10,225 bases of DNA from Oscillibacter sp. (GTDB lineage Bacteria > Bacillota > Clostridia > Oscillospirales > Oscillospiraceae), in contig DNFA01000046.1 of the NCBI GenBank assembly GCA_003487665.1, positions 507 through 10,731 of the forward strand, written 5' to 3'. The notes beneath the pieces were generated by a model. The model did no database searches and had not been told where the DNA came from. It saw only the letters and a program-made list of their open reading frames with translations. The translations under genes were made by a program, and so were the position numbers. Positions within the stretch are counted from its first letter, which is position 1. The number at the start of each line of letters is the position of its first letter. Below, piece after piece: positions 1 to 6,152 of this stretch.

Positions 1-32
1 TTCGCACCGAAAAAGAGCGCGTTTTGTGCAGA

Positions 33-130
33 GCCGAGGCGCACCGCCGCAGGCATACTGGATGTCTGTCAAGGCGGCGCAACGATGGGGCTGCGCCAAA
101 CGCGCCTTTTGCGGCGTATGTTTTCTTATA
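33..130. other. Structured intergenic element downstream of leuS, possible dispersed repeat
   Basis: The stretch after the leuS stop codon has no supportable gene but is rich in short inverted repeats. The clearest is a perfect 6-bp pair, GGCGCA at 76-81 and TGCGCC at 92-97, with a 10-base loop. An imperfect pair around GCG-CA-CCGCC (about 40-49) and GGCGGCGC (73-80) encloses a 23-24 base loop. A third weak hairpin (CGCC, 6-base loop, GGCG) lies near 103-116 and is followed on the plus strand by a T-rich run. Such compact GC-rich palindromic units between genes often turn out to be repeated elsewhere in a genome, but only one copy is visible here. The plus-strand T-rich run could also mark a terminator for a convergent gene off the left edge. 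No convincing U-tract terminator for leuS itself is seen. Confidence 0.35.
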
Positions 131-153
131 CCAGGCGGCCTAATCTCCGGTGC

Positions 154-2580
154 TTATTTCGCGGGCTTGACGATCAGGTTCACCAGCTTGTTCTTCACCA
201 GAATGGTCTTGACGACGCTCATGCCCTCCGTGGCCTTTTTGACCTTGTCGGACTCCATAGCGGCGGCTACCACAGCGGCCTCGTCGCTGTCCACGGGGAC
301 GGTGACGGTGCCCTTCAGCTTACCGTTGACCTGCACGGCCATCTCCACATGGGAATCCACGGTCTTGGTCTCGTCGTGCTCCGGCCAGTCCATCTGCATG
401 GCCATTTTGCCGTACTTGGCGGCAAGACCCATGTTCTCCCACATCTCCTCCACCATGTGGGGGGCAAAGGGGCTGAGCAGCAGGCAGAGCACTTCTACGT
501 CACCCTTGGAGCAGCCGTTGGCGTAGAACTCGTTGACCATGGTCATCATGGCGGCGATGGCGGTGTTCATCTTCAGCTCGTCGATATCCTGAGAGACCTT
601 CTTGATGGTCTTGTGGACGATGGACTCGTTCTTGGCGGAGATGGACTCCTCGTCGGTGGCGATGTCCTGCAGGTTGAAGCAGCGATCCAGGAAGCGCTTG
701 CTGCCCTTGACAGCCTCGTTGCTCCAGCTGACGGCCTTCTCGAAGTCGCCGATGAACATGATGTGCAGGCGCATGGTGTCGGCGCCGTACTGCGCCACGA
801 TGTCGTTGGGGTTGACCACGTTGCCGCGGGACTTGGACATCTTCTCGCCGCCCTCGCCAAGGATCATACCGTGGCTGGTGCGCTTGGCGTAAGGCTCCTT
901 GGTGGGCACCACGCCGATGTCGTACAGGAACTTATGCCAGAAGCGGGAGTACAGCAGGTGCAGCGTGGTGTGCTCCATGCCGCCGTTGTACCAGTCCACC
1001 GGGGACCAGTAGTCCAGTGCTTCCTTGCTGGCCAGTGCCTTGTCGTTGTGGGGATCCATATACCGCAGGAAGTACCAGCTGGAGCCGGCCCACTGGGGCA
1101 TGGTGTCCGTTTCGCGCTTGGCCGGGCCGCCGCAGCAGGGGCAGGTGGTGTTGACCCAGTCGGTCATCTTGCTCAGGGGGCTTTCGCCGTCGTCGGTGGG
1201 CTCGTAGCTCTCCACCTGCGGCAGCACCAGCGGCAGCTGCTCCTCCGGCAGCGCCACCCAGCCGCACTTCTCGCAGTTCACCAGGGGGATAGGCTCGCCC
1301 CAGTAGCGCTGGCGGGAGAACACCCAGTCGCGCAGCTTGTAGTTGACCTTCTCCTTGCCGAAGCCCTGCTCCACCACGTATTTCTTCATGGCGGGGATGG
1401 CCTCCTTGACGGTCATGCCGTTGAGGAAGCCGGAGTTGACCATGACGGCGCTGTCGTCCTTGGCGACAAAGGCCTCCTTGGTCACGTCGCCGCCGGCCAC
1501 CACCTCGATGATAGGCAGGCCGAACTTTTTGGCAAACTCCCAGTCGCGCTGGTCGTGGCCGGGCACGCCCATGACGATGCCGGTGCCGTAGCCCATGAGG
1601 ACGTAATCGGAGACGAACATGGGCAGGGGCTTGTGGGTCACGGGGTTCATGACCTCGATGCCCTCCAGCCGCACACCGGTCTTTTCCTTGTTCAGCTCGC
1701 CGCGCTCAAAGTCGGACTTGTGCGCCGCCTCGTCCTGATAGGCGGCCACGGCGTCCCAGTTCTTGATGAGGGGCTGCCATTTCTTCAGCAGGGGATGCTC
1801 CGGAGAGATGACCATGTAGGTGGTACCGAACAGCGTATCGGCACGGGTGGTGTACACCGTCACCTCGTCGCCCACATTAGTCTGGAAAGTGATCTCGGCA
1901 CCGGTGGAGCGGCCGATCCAGTTGCGCTGCTGGATCTTCACGCGCTCGATATAGTCCACGTCGTCCAGATCGTCGATCAGGCGCTGAGCGTACTGGGTGA
2001 TCTTCAGCATCCACTGGCTCTTTTCCTTGCGGATGACCTCGCTGCCGCAGCGCTCGCACACGCCGTTGACCACTTCCTCGTTGGCCAGCACGCACTTGCA
2101 GCTGGTGCACCAGTTCACCGGCATGGTGGACTTGTAGGCCAGACCGTGCTTGAACATCTGGAGGAAGATCCACTGCGTCCACTTGTAGTACTTGGGATCG
2201 GTGGTGTCCACGCAGCGATCCCAGTCGAAGCCGTAGCCCAGCATTTTCAGCTGCTTGGTGAAGTTCTCGATGTTGTTCTTGGTAACAACAGCGGGGTGGA
2301 TATGGTTCTTGATGGCGTAGTTCTCCGTGGGCAGACCGAAGGCATCGAAGCCGATGGGGAACAGAACGTTATAGCCCTGCATGCGCTTCTTGCGGGTGAC
2401 GATATCCATAGCCGTGAAGGGGCGGGGATGACCCACATGCAGACCCTGACCGGAGGGATAGGGGAACTCGATCAGGCCATAGAACTTGGGGCGCTTGTCG
2501 CCGGTGATGGCGGCATAGGGCTTGGTCTTTTCCCAGTTGGCTTGCCATTTCTTTTCAATGGCCGCAAAATCGTAATTCAT
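154..2580 (-). CDS. leuS: Leucyl-tRNA synthetase (class Ia)
   Basis: Charges tRNA-Leu with leucine in the cytoplasm, using ATP. The 808-residue protein is full length for a bacterial LeuRS. Visible landmarks in order are: the HIGH-type motif HVGH at residues 48-51; a zinc knuckle with Cys158/161 and Cys175/178; the CP1 editing domain, with its threonine-rich TTRADTLFGTT stretch and the GHDQRD segment at 341-346, whose Asp346 corresponds to the conserved editing aspartate (Asp345 in E. coli); a second Cys pair set (436/439 and 480/483); the tryptophan-rich WAGSSWYF segment; the KMSKS loop at 580-584; and a C-terminal VQVNGKLKGTV domain that contacts the tRNA. The HIGH region reads HPRPFTAMD rather than the HPEGYTATD form common in many bacteria, a form I associate with clostridial enzymes. 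The start is set by AAGGAGA 7 bases upstream. The gene has its own promoter and T-box leader, so it is regulated apart from the smc-rsfS cluster. Identification is certain. Confidence 0.98.
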   Translation of the reverse strand: MNYDFAAIEKKWQANWEKTKPYAAITGDKRPKFYGLIEFPYPSGQGLHVGHPRPFTAMDIVTRKKRMQGYNVLFPIGFDAFGLPTENYAIKNHIHPAVVTKNNIENFTKQLKMLGYGFDWDRCVDTTDPKYYKWTQWIFLQMFKHGLAYKSTMPVNWCTSCKCVLANEEVVNGVCERCGSEVIRKEKSQWMLKITQYAQRLIDDLDDVDYIERVKIQQRNWIGRSTGAEITFQTNVGDEVTVYTTRADTLFGTTYMVISPEHPLLKKWQPLIKNWDAVAAYQDEAAHKSDFERGELNKEKTGVRLEGIEVMNPVTHKPLPMFVSDYVLMGYGTGIVMGVPGHDQRDWEFAKKFGLPIIEVVAGGDVTKEAFVAKDDSAVMVNSGFLNGMTVKEAIPAMKKYVVEQGFGKEKVNYKLRDWVFSRQRYWGEPIPLVNCEKCGWVALPEEQLPLVLPQVESYEPTDDGESPLSKMTDWVNTTCPCCGGPAKRETDTMPQWAGSSWYFLRYMDPHNDKALASKEALDYWSPVDWYNGGMEHTTLHLLYSRFWHKFLYDIGVVPTKEPYAKRTSHGMILGEGGEKMSKSRGNVVNPNDIVAQYGADTMRLHIMFIGDFEKAVSWSNEAVKGSKRFLDRCFNLQDIATDEESISAKNESIVHKTIKKVSQDIDELKMNTAIAAMMTMVNEFYANGCSKGDVEVLCLLLSPFAPHMVEEMWENMGLAAKYGKMAMQMDWPEHDETKTVDSHVEMAVQVNGKLKGTVTVPVDSDEAAVVAAAMESDKVKKATEGMSVVKTILVKNKLVNLIVKPAK

Positions 2581-2587
2581 GCTTGCT

Positions 2588-2594
2588 TCTCCTT
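2588..2594 (-). promoter_or_regulatory. Ribosome binding site of leuS
   Basis: AAGGAGA on the minus strand ends 7 bases before the leuS ATG. It lies downstream of the T-box terminator, so the site is transcribed only when the terminator is not formed. Confidence 0.85.
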
Positions 2595-2621
2595 GTATGT
2601 GAATTTCATTTCCGTGCTGAT

Positions 2622-2652
2622 AAAAAATCCCTGACCGCTTTCGCAGTCAGGG
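2622..2652 (-). terminator. Intrinsic terminator of the leuS T-box leader
   Basis: On the minus strand a 10-bp stem (CCCTGACTGC pairing with GCGGTCAGGG, one G-U pair) is closed by a GAAA tetraloop at 2629-2652. One A and a run of six U follow (2622-2627). It lies between the T-box sequence and the leuS ribosome binding site. The first five bases of its 5' strand (CCCTG, 2648-2652) are also the 3' strand of the antiterminator, so the two structures exclude each other, as expected for a T-box attenuator. Confidence 0.93.
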
Positions 2653-2676
2653 ACGCATAGACGTGTTACCACCCTG
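2648..2676 (-). promoter_or_regulatory. T-box antiterminator with UGGU bulge
   Basis: On the minus strand CAGGG (2672-2676) pairs with CCCTG (2648-2652), and ACG (2662-2664) pairs with CGT (2653-2655) across a 6-base loop. The 7-base bulge TGGTAAC (2665-2671) lies between the helices. This is the standard T-box antiterminator layout, whose bulge consensus is UGGNACC. Here the sixth bulge base is A instead of C. The first four bases, which bind the tRNA acceptor end, are intact. Confidence 0.88.
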
Positions 2677-2884
2677 TTTTCGCCGGAGGTCGCCCCGCGG
2701 CGCTCAGTGCCCTTTGCAAAAGGGCGGCGCTGTAACGGTGCGCACCCGTTCCGCCCTGTTCAGGCGAAAGGCTCAGGAGCCAGTACAACGGAACGTCTCC
2801 GCCGGCTCGCACCCACCGCCGGCTCTCTTGTGGCAGACCTGCCCCGTCTTTTTTCCTTCATCGCTTGTGGCAATATCGAAGTCT

Positions 2885-2912
2885 ATTTTATCGCTTTTCT
2901 GCCGATTGTCAA
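2885..2912 (-). promoter_or_regulatory. Sigma-A-type promoter of the leuS leader
   Basis: The minus strand has a perfect -35 box TTGACA (2907-2912), a 16-base spacer and a -10 box TAAAAT (2885-2890). Transcription should start near 2878, just before the T-box Stem I, so promoter, leader and terminator are spaced as expected for one unit. The DNA here is much more A/T-rich than the flanking genes. Confidence 0.9.
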
Positions 2913-2919
2913 CCCCTGA

Positions 2920-2941
2920 TTTCCGGCAAAAACGCCGAAAA
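2920..2941 (-). other. Hairpin between rsfS and the leuS promoter
   Basis: Minus-strand TTTTCGGC and GCCGGAAA can form an 8-bp stem (one G-U pair) with a GTTTTT loop, starting 12 bases after the rsfS stop codon. No U-tract follows, so it is not a standard intrinsic terminator. It may stabilise the 3' end of the smc-rsfS transcript or act as a weak or factor-aided terminator. Some readthrough from the upstream cluster into the T-box leader is therefore possible. Confidence 0.45.
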
Positions 2942-2953
2942 CCGGGAGAAATC

Positions 2954-3322
2954 TCAGTCGTGCTCGTCTACGATGCCGCTGATGTCCACGGGCTTGCCGT
3001 CCTGCCACAGGCGCTCCAGGCCGTAGAACTCGCGGGCTTCCTGATTGAACACATGGATGGCGATGCAGCCGTAGTCCAGCAGCACCCATGTGCCGCCGCG
3101 ATAGCCCTCCCGGTGCAGCGGCTCCTCCTCCGCCTCCTCGTGGAGCACCTTCTCCACGTTGTCCACCAGCGCGTTGATCTGGGTGTTGCTGGCGCCGGTG
3201 GCCAGAACGAAATAGTCCGCCAGCGTGGTCAGCTCGGCGATCTCCAGAACGCGGATCTCCCTGCCCTTCTTGTCGGACAGGGCGCGGGCGGCCAGCAGTG
3301 CCAGTTCTCTCGGTGTTTTCAT
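2954..3322 (-). CDS. rsfS: Ribosomal silencing factor RsfS (Iojap/YbeB family)
   Basis: Members of this family bind ribosomal protein uL14 on the large subunit and block joining with the small subunit, which lowers translation when nutrients run short. The 122-residue protein has the usual family length. It carries the conserved core: ADYFVLATGASNTQI at about residues 35-49, the EGYRGGTWVLLDYG segment near 72-85, and the IHVFNQEAREFYGLERLW block near 88-105. The ATG overlaps the stop codon of the nadD-yqeK gene in an ATGA, and GAGGG lies 5 bases upstream inside that gene, so translation is probably coupled. In many bacteria rsfS sits directly after nadD and yqeK, and the order here agrees. 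It is the last gene of the cluster. Identification is firm. Confidence 0.96.
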   Translation of the reverse strand: MKTPRELALLAARALSDKKGREIRVLEIAELTTLADYFVLATGASNTQINALVDNVEKVLHEEAEEEPLHREGYRGGTWVLLDYGCIAIHVFNQEAREFYGLERLWQDGKPVDISGIVDEHD

Positions 3323-4512
3323 GATATCCCTCTTTTCATCAGATAATCCCGCGCGTCGCGGGTCATGTGGTGGACAGGATTGCCCAGCTCCTCCATCTCC
3401 TGAATGGTCATGGTCAGTCCCAGCAGCAGTCCCCTGTCCAGATCCTCGTATACGGTGCGGCGCAGCTCCTCCACGCCGGGGAAATCGCGGGTAGGCTCGA
3501 TGTAATCCGCCAGATAGATGATCTTCTCCAGCAGCGTCATGTCCGGCTTACCCGTTGTGTGGTATAAAATGGCGTTGTACACCTCGTCGTCCACGGCGAA
3601 CACGTCACGGGCGATGGCTGCGCCGGTCTTGCTGTGCAGCAGCTTCAGCGCCTTTCGCTCCAGCTCGTCCAGCGGGATGCGATACCTCTCGCAGAGCGCC
3701 AGCTGCTCCGCCATGTCCAGCTTTTTGGTGCAGTCGTGGAGCAGCGCAGCCACCCGCGCCTTTGTCACGTCCGCGCCGTATCGCTCCGCCAGACGCACCG
3801 CCTCCTGCTCCGTGCCCAGCACATGGGGCATGCGCTTGGGCTTGAGATAGCTCAGCGCCACAGGCCGCAGTTCATCGGGCGTCAGGTGCTTCAGGTCGGT
3901 ATGGGTGCCATACAGCTGCTCCCGGCAGATGTAGCCCCACACCGCCGGGGGGAGCATGTCCTCTCCCCCGCCCTGCGCCAGCGCCGCCCGCACCTCCGTG
4001 GAGGAGATGTCCACCACGTCCGGGTTGGGCACCACCGTCACGGACGCGCCGTAGTCCCGCTCCAGCCGCTCCTTCTGGGCGGCAAAGGCGGCGGGGTCGT
4101 CCTCCCGCTCCCGGCGGAAGGGCGCAATATGCGCCAGCGCCGCAATGCGCTCCGGCTGCCGCCAGCTTTGCAGGCTCAGGAACATGTCCGTGCCCATCAG
4201 CAGGTACAGCTCGTCCTCCGGATACTGCCGGCGCAGCTGCGCCAGTGTGTCAGCGGTATAGCTGACGCCAGCGCGCCGCAGCTCCATGTCGGAGACCTCC
4301 GCCTGCCTGCCCAGCTCCGCCGTGGCCAGCACGGCCATGTCGTAGCGCTGCTGCGCCGTGGGGCTGCCCTCCGGCAGTGCCTTGTGGGGCGGCACGGCAT
4401 CCGGGATCAGCAGCAGCCTGTCCAGATGCAGGGCGGACACGGCGGCTTTGGCCGCCGCGATGTGTCCTCTGTGGGGCGGGTCGAAGGTCCCGCCGTAAAT
4501 GCCTATGTTCAT
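3319..4512 (-). CDS. nadD-yqeK: Fused nicotinate-nucleotide adenylyltransferase (NadD) and HD-domain Ap4A hydrolase (YqeK)
   Basis: This is a 397-residue two-enzyme protein. Residues 1 to about 200 are NadD, which joins nicotinate mononucleotide and ATP into deamido-NAD in NAD synthesis. They show the nucleotidyltransferase motif GGTFDPPHRGH (7-17) and the ISSTEVR motif (169-175). Residues from about 205 onward are YqeK, an HD-superfamily phosphohydrolase. Its candidate metal ligands are His230, His259-Asp260, His293, His318 and Asp336 (in LADYIEP). YqeK proteins are known to split diadenosine tetraphosphate (Ap4A) symmetrically into two ADP. In Bacillus the two are separate adjacent genes. 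Here the frame runs through without a stop, and both domains keep their key residues. The start overlaps the yhbY stop in an ATGA and has no clear Shine-Dalgarno, so its translation likely depends on ribosomes finishing yhbY. The domain calls are secure. That both activities work in one chain is inferred. Confidence 0.95.
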   Translation of the reverse strand: MNIGIYGGTFDPPHRGHIAAAKAAVSALHLDRLLLIPDAVPPHKALPEGSPTAQQRYDMAVLATAELGRQAEVSDMELRRAGVSYTADTLAQLRRQYPEDELYLLMGTDMFLSLQSWRQPERIAALAHIAPFRREREDDPAAFAAQKERLERDYGASVTVVPNPDVVDISSTEVRAALAQGGGEDMLPPAVWGYICREQLYGTHTDLKHLTPDELRPVALSYLKPKRMPHVLGTEQEAVRLAERYGADVTKARVAALLHDCTKKLDMAEQLALCERYRIPLDELERKALKLLHSKTGAAIARDVFAVDDEVYNAILYHTTGKPDMTLLEKIIYLADYIEPTRDFPGVEELRRTVYEDLDRGLLLGLTMTIQEMEELGNPVHHMTRDARDYLMKRGIS

Positions 4513-4826
4513 ACGCTTTTCTTCGCCTTGACCAGCTCGATCTTCCGCCTGGTCTTATCGTGCTGCATCCGGTACAGCACGAACTTGCTGCCGATGACCT
4601 GCACCACCTCACAGCGGGCGGCCACGGACAGCTCCTCCGCCGCTTCGCGGGCGGTGAGCAGGGAGTTTTCCAGCACGCGGCCCTTGATCAGCTCCCGCGC
4701 CTCCAGCGCGTCGTTGACCTGCTTGACGAGGTTGTCCCCGATGCCGTCCTTGCCTACGTGCACGATGGTGTCCATGTTGGTGGCCAGAGAGCGCAGCTGT
4801 GCGCGCTGCTTGCTTGTCAGTTCCAT
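4509..4826 (-). CDS. yhbY: YhbY/YqeI-family CRM-domain ribosome-assembly RNA-binding protein
   Basis: This 105-residue protein is a single CRM domain, a small RNA-binding fold whose bacterial members bind pre-50S ribosomal particles. Visible family features are the N-terminal LTSKQRAQLRSLA helix (3-15), the GxxG loop GKDG (25-28), the LEARELIKG stretch (41-49), and the VVQVIGSKFVLYR strand (74-86) with the characteristic VLYR ending. A basic tail (residues 91-103) follows. The gene starts one base after the rdgB stop codon, with GGAG 10 bases before the ATG inside rdgB, and its stop overlaps the nadD start. Its place between nucleotide-pool, RNA-processing and RsfS genes fits a role in ribosome assembly. 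The family assignment is firm; the exact step in this organism is not visible. Confidence 0.95.
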   Translation of the reverse strand: MELTSKQRAQLRSLATNMDTIVHVGKDGIGDNLVKQVNDALEARELIKGRVLENSLLTAREAAEELSVAARCEVVQVIGSKFVLYRMQHDKTRRKIELVKAKKSV

Positions 4827-4827
4827 A

Positions 4828-5418
4828 TCAGTGATTCTCCAAATACGTTTTCAACTCCGCCGCAAAGGAACGCAATGCGTTCCCCCGGTGGGAAATGGCG
4901 TTTTTCTCCTCCGCCGTCAGCTGGGCGAAGGTCTTGCGCAGGGACGGCACGAAAAAGATGGGGTCGTAGCCGAACCCACCGTCGCCCATAGGGGCAAAGG
5001 CGATGGTGCCATGACAATCGCCCTCCGCCGTCAGGGTGTCCCCGTTGGTGAAGGCGCAGACGATGGCGGTGTGGAAATGGGCGGCGCGGTTCGTTGCGCC
5101 CCGCATATTGCCCAGCAGCAGACGGCAGCGCTCCGGATCGCTGTCCAGCCCGCCGTAGCGGGCGGAGTAGATGCCCGGCGCACCCTGAAGCCAGTCCACG
5201 CACAGGCCGGAGTCGTCCGCGATGGCGGGCAGGCCGCTGGCCTGCATGATGGCCTGCGCCTTCAGCCCGGCGTTCTCGGCAAAGGTGGTGCCTGTCTCCT
5301 CCACGTCGATATCCACGCCCACGTCGGCGGGCATGACCACCTCCACGCCCAGCTCGCCTAGAATGGCCTGCATCTCCGCCAGCTTGCCCTTGTTATGTGA
5401 AGCCAATACAAATTTCAT
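4828..5418 (-). CDS. rdgB: XTP/dITP diphosphatase (non-canonical purine NTP pyrophosphatase, Ham1/RdgB family)
   Basis: Hydrolyses dITP, XTP and ITP to monophosphates, keeping deaminated purines out of DNA and RNA. The 196-residue protein has all family signatures: SHNKGK (7-12), FAENA (46-50), ADDSGL (67-72), the PGIYSARYGG stretch (81-90), GGFGYDP (147-153) and SHR (176-178) near the C-terminus. The start at 5418 is chosen because the protein then begins MKFVLASHN as in other members, GGGGGAG lies a few bases upstream, and the ATG overlaps the rph stop in an ATGA. A longer reading from 5478 would add 20 residues unlike the family. The rph-rdgB pair is common in Firmicutes. Identification is firm. 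Confidence 0.97.
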   Translation of the reverse strand: MKFVLASHNKGKLAEMQAILGELGVEVVMPADVGVDIDVEETGTTFAENAGLKAQAIMQASGLPAIADDSGLCVDWLQGAPGIYSARYGGLDSDPERCRLLLGNMRGATNRAAHFHTAIVCAFTNGDTLTAEGDCHGTIAFAPMGDGGFGYDPIFFVPSLRKTFAQLTAEEKNAISHRGNALRSFAAELKTYLENH

Positions 5419-6137
5419 AGTATCTCCCCCACGATCTCCTTCTGCTTTTCCATCAGCTCGCGGCAGCCCTTGGCGCACAGCGATACCAGCGTCTGCTGCT
5501 CGGCCACGGTGAAGGGTCTGCCCTCACCGGTGCCCTGTAACTCGATGATCTCGCCCTGTTCGGTCATCATGCAGTTCAGATCCACCTGCGCCCGGCTGTC
5601 CTCGCTATAGGGCAGATCCAGCACAGGGGTATCGTCCACGATGCCGGCAGACACGCCGGCTACATAGTGGATAAGGGGCATTTTCTCCAGCGCGCCCTGC
5701 TCCACCAGTCGGCGGCAGGCCAGCGCCAGCGCCACAAAGCCGCCGGTGACGGAGGCGGTACGGGTGCCGCCGTCGCCCTGCAGCACGTCGCAGTCCACGG
5801 TGATGGTGCGCTCGCCCAGCGCCCGCATATCCACCGCCGCCCGCAGGCTGCGGCCGATGAGCCGCTGGATCTCCGCGCTGCGGCCGGACAGCTTCAGCTT
5901 GTCCACATCCCGGCGGCTGCGTTCCCGGTTGGCGCGGGGCAGCATGGAGTATTCCGCCGTGACCCAGCCGCAGCCCTCCGCCACATGGGGCGGCGTCTTG
6001 TCCTCCACCGAGGCGTTGCACAGCACCACCGTGTCGCCGCAGCGGATCAGGACGCTGCCCTCGGCAAATTTCGTAAAGTTGGGGATGATCTCCACCGGGC
6101 GCAGCTGATCGGCTGCGCGTCCGTCTGCTCTTGTCAT
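5415..6137 (-). CDS. rph: Ribonuclease PH
   Basis: A phosphate-dependent 3'-5' exoribonuclease that trims tRNA precursor ends and other RNA 3' ends, acting as a hexameric ring in the family. The 240-residue protein has the normal length. It shows RADGR and LRP at the N-terminus (3-14), GWVTAEYSMLPRA (57-69), SGRSAEIQRLIGRSLRA (84-100), and the phosphate site formed by Arg86 and Gly124-Thr125-Arg126. The acidic residues Asp180 and Asp186 are those proposed to act in catalysis. Residue 121 is Gly in LQGDGG where LQADGG is more usual, a mild change. The ATG lies 7 bases after AAGGAGG, whose first bases form the ftsY stop codon, and the rph stop overlaps the rdgB start. Since the phosphate-site residues are intact, the gene looks functional, unlike the broken copy known in E. 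coli K-12. Confidence 0.97.
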   Translation of the reverse strand: MTRADGRAADQLRPVEIIPNFTKFAEGSVLIRCGDTVVLCNASVEDKTPPHVAEGCGWVTAEYSMLPRANRERSRRDVDKLKLSGRSAEIQRLIGRSLRAAVDMRALGERTITVDCDVLQGDGGTRTASVTGGFVALALACRRLVEQGALEKMPLIHYVAGVSAGIVDDTPVLDLPYSEDSRAQVDLNCMMTEQGEIIELQGTGEGRPFTVAEQQTLVSLCAKGCRELMEKQKEIVGEIL

Positions 6138-6144
6138 GTCTCGC

Positions 6145-6152
6145 CCTCCTTA
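6145..6152 (-). promoter_or_regulatory. Shine-Dalgarno of rph fused to the ftsY stop codon
   Basis: Minus-strand TAAGGAGG combines the TAA stop of ftsY with a strong ribosome binding site located 7 bases before the rph ATG. A ribosome ending ftsY sits on the initiation site of rph, so coupling is expected. Confidence 0.85.

Larger units (their letters stand above)
2621..2880 (-). ncRNA. T-box riboswitch (tRNA-Leu-sensing leader of leuS)
   Basis: The leader senses uncharged tRNA-Leu in cis and lets transcription continue into leuS when the charged pool falls. The GA-motif sequence GCGATGAAGG (about 2856-2865) is matched downstream by CCTGAGC, giving the base of Stem I. The distal part contains AGAGAGCC and a CCGGC/GCCGG apical stem typical of clostridial T-boxes. 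Two in-line leucine triplets sit in the specifier region: CUG at 2781-2783 and CUC at 2777-2779. Which one lies in the specifier loop cannot be settled by eye, but both encode leucine. Downstream come short Stem II/III hairpins (for example AACGG/CCGTT, and GCCCTTT/AAAGGGC with a TGC loop), then the T-box sequence CAGGGTGGTAAC and the terminator. The bulge bases UGGU pair with an ACCA 3' end, which fits a tRNA with discriminator A such as tRNA-Leu. Confidence 0.94.

Noticed and set aside
60..75. Minus-strand TTGACA-like sequence after leuS as a promoter
   Set aside because: No matching -10 box is visible at the right spacing and no gene follows before the window edge.
26..526. Plus-strand 166-codon frame as a small gene
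   Set aside because: Most of it is antisense to leuS, and I see no clear ribosome binding site or recognisable domain. Only its first ~128 bases lie in the intergenic segment.
85..2634. Plus-strand 849-codon frame as a real gene
   Set aside because: It lies wholly antisense to an intact leuS, its product matches no family I know, and its His/Leu/Gly/Val-rich composition is that of complementary-strand codons.
3634..5361. Plus-strand 575-codon frame
   Set aside because: It spans three well-identified minus-strand genes and their overlaps, and the translation is low-complexity and has no motifs.
5419..5478. Upstream in-frame start extending RdgB by 20 residues
   Set aside because: The extra residues lie inside rph and do not resemble the family N-terminus. 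The ATG at 5418 has a Shine-Dalgarno and gives the typical MKFVLASHN start.
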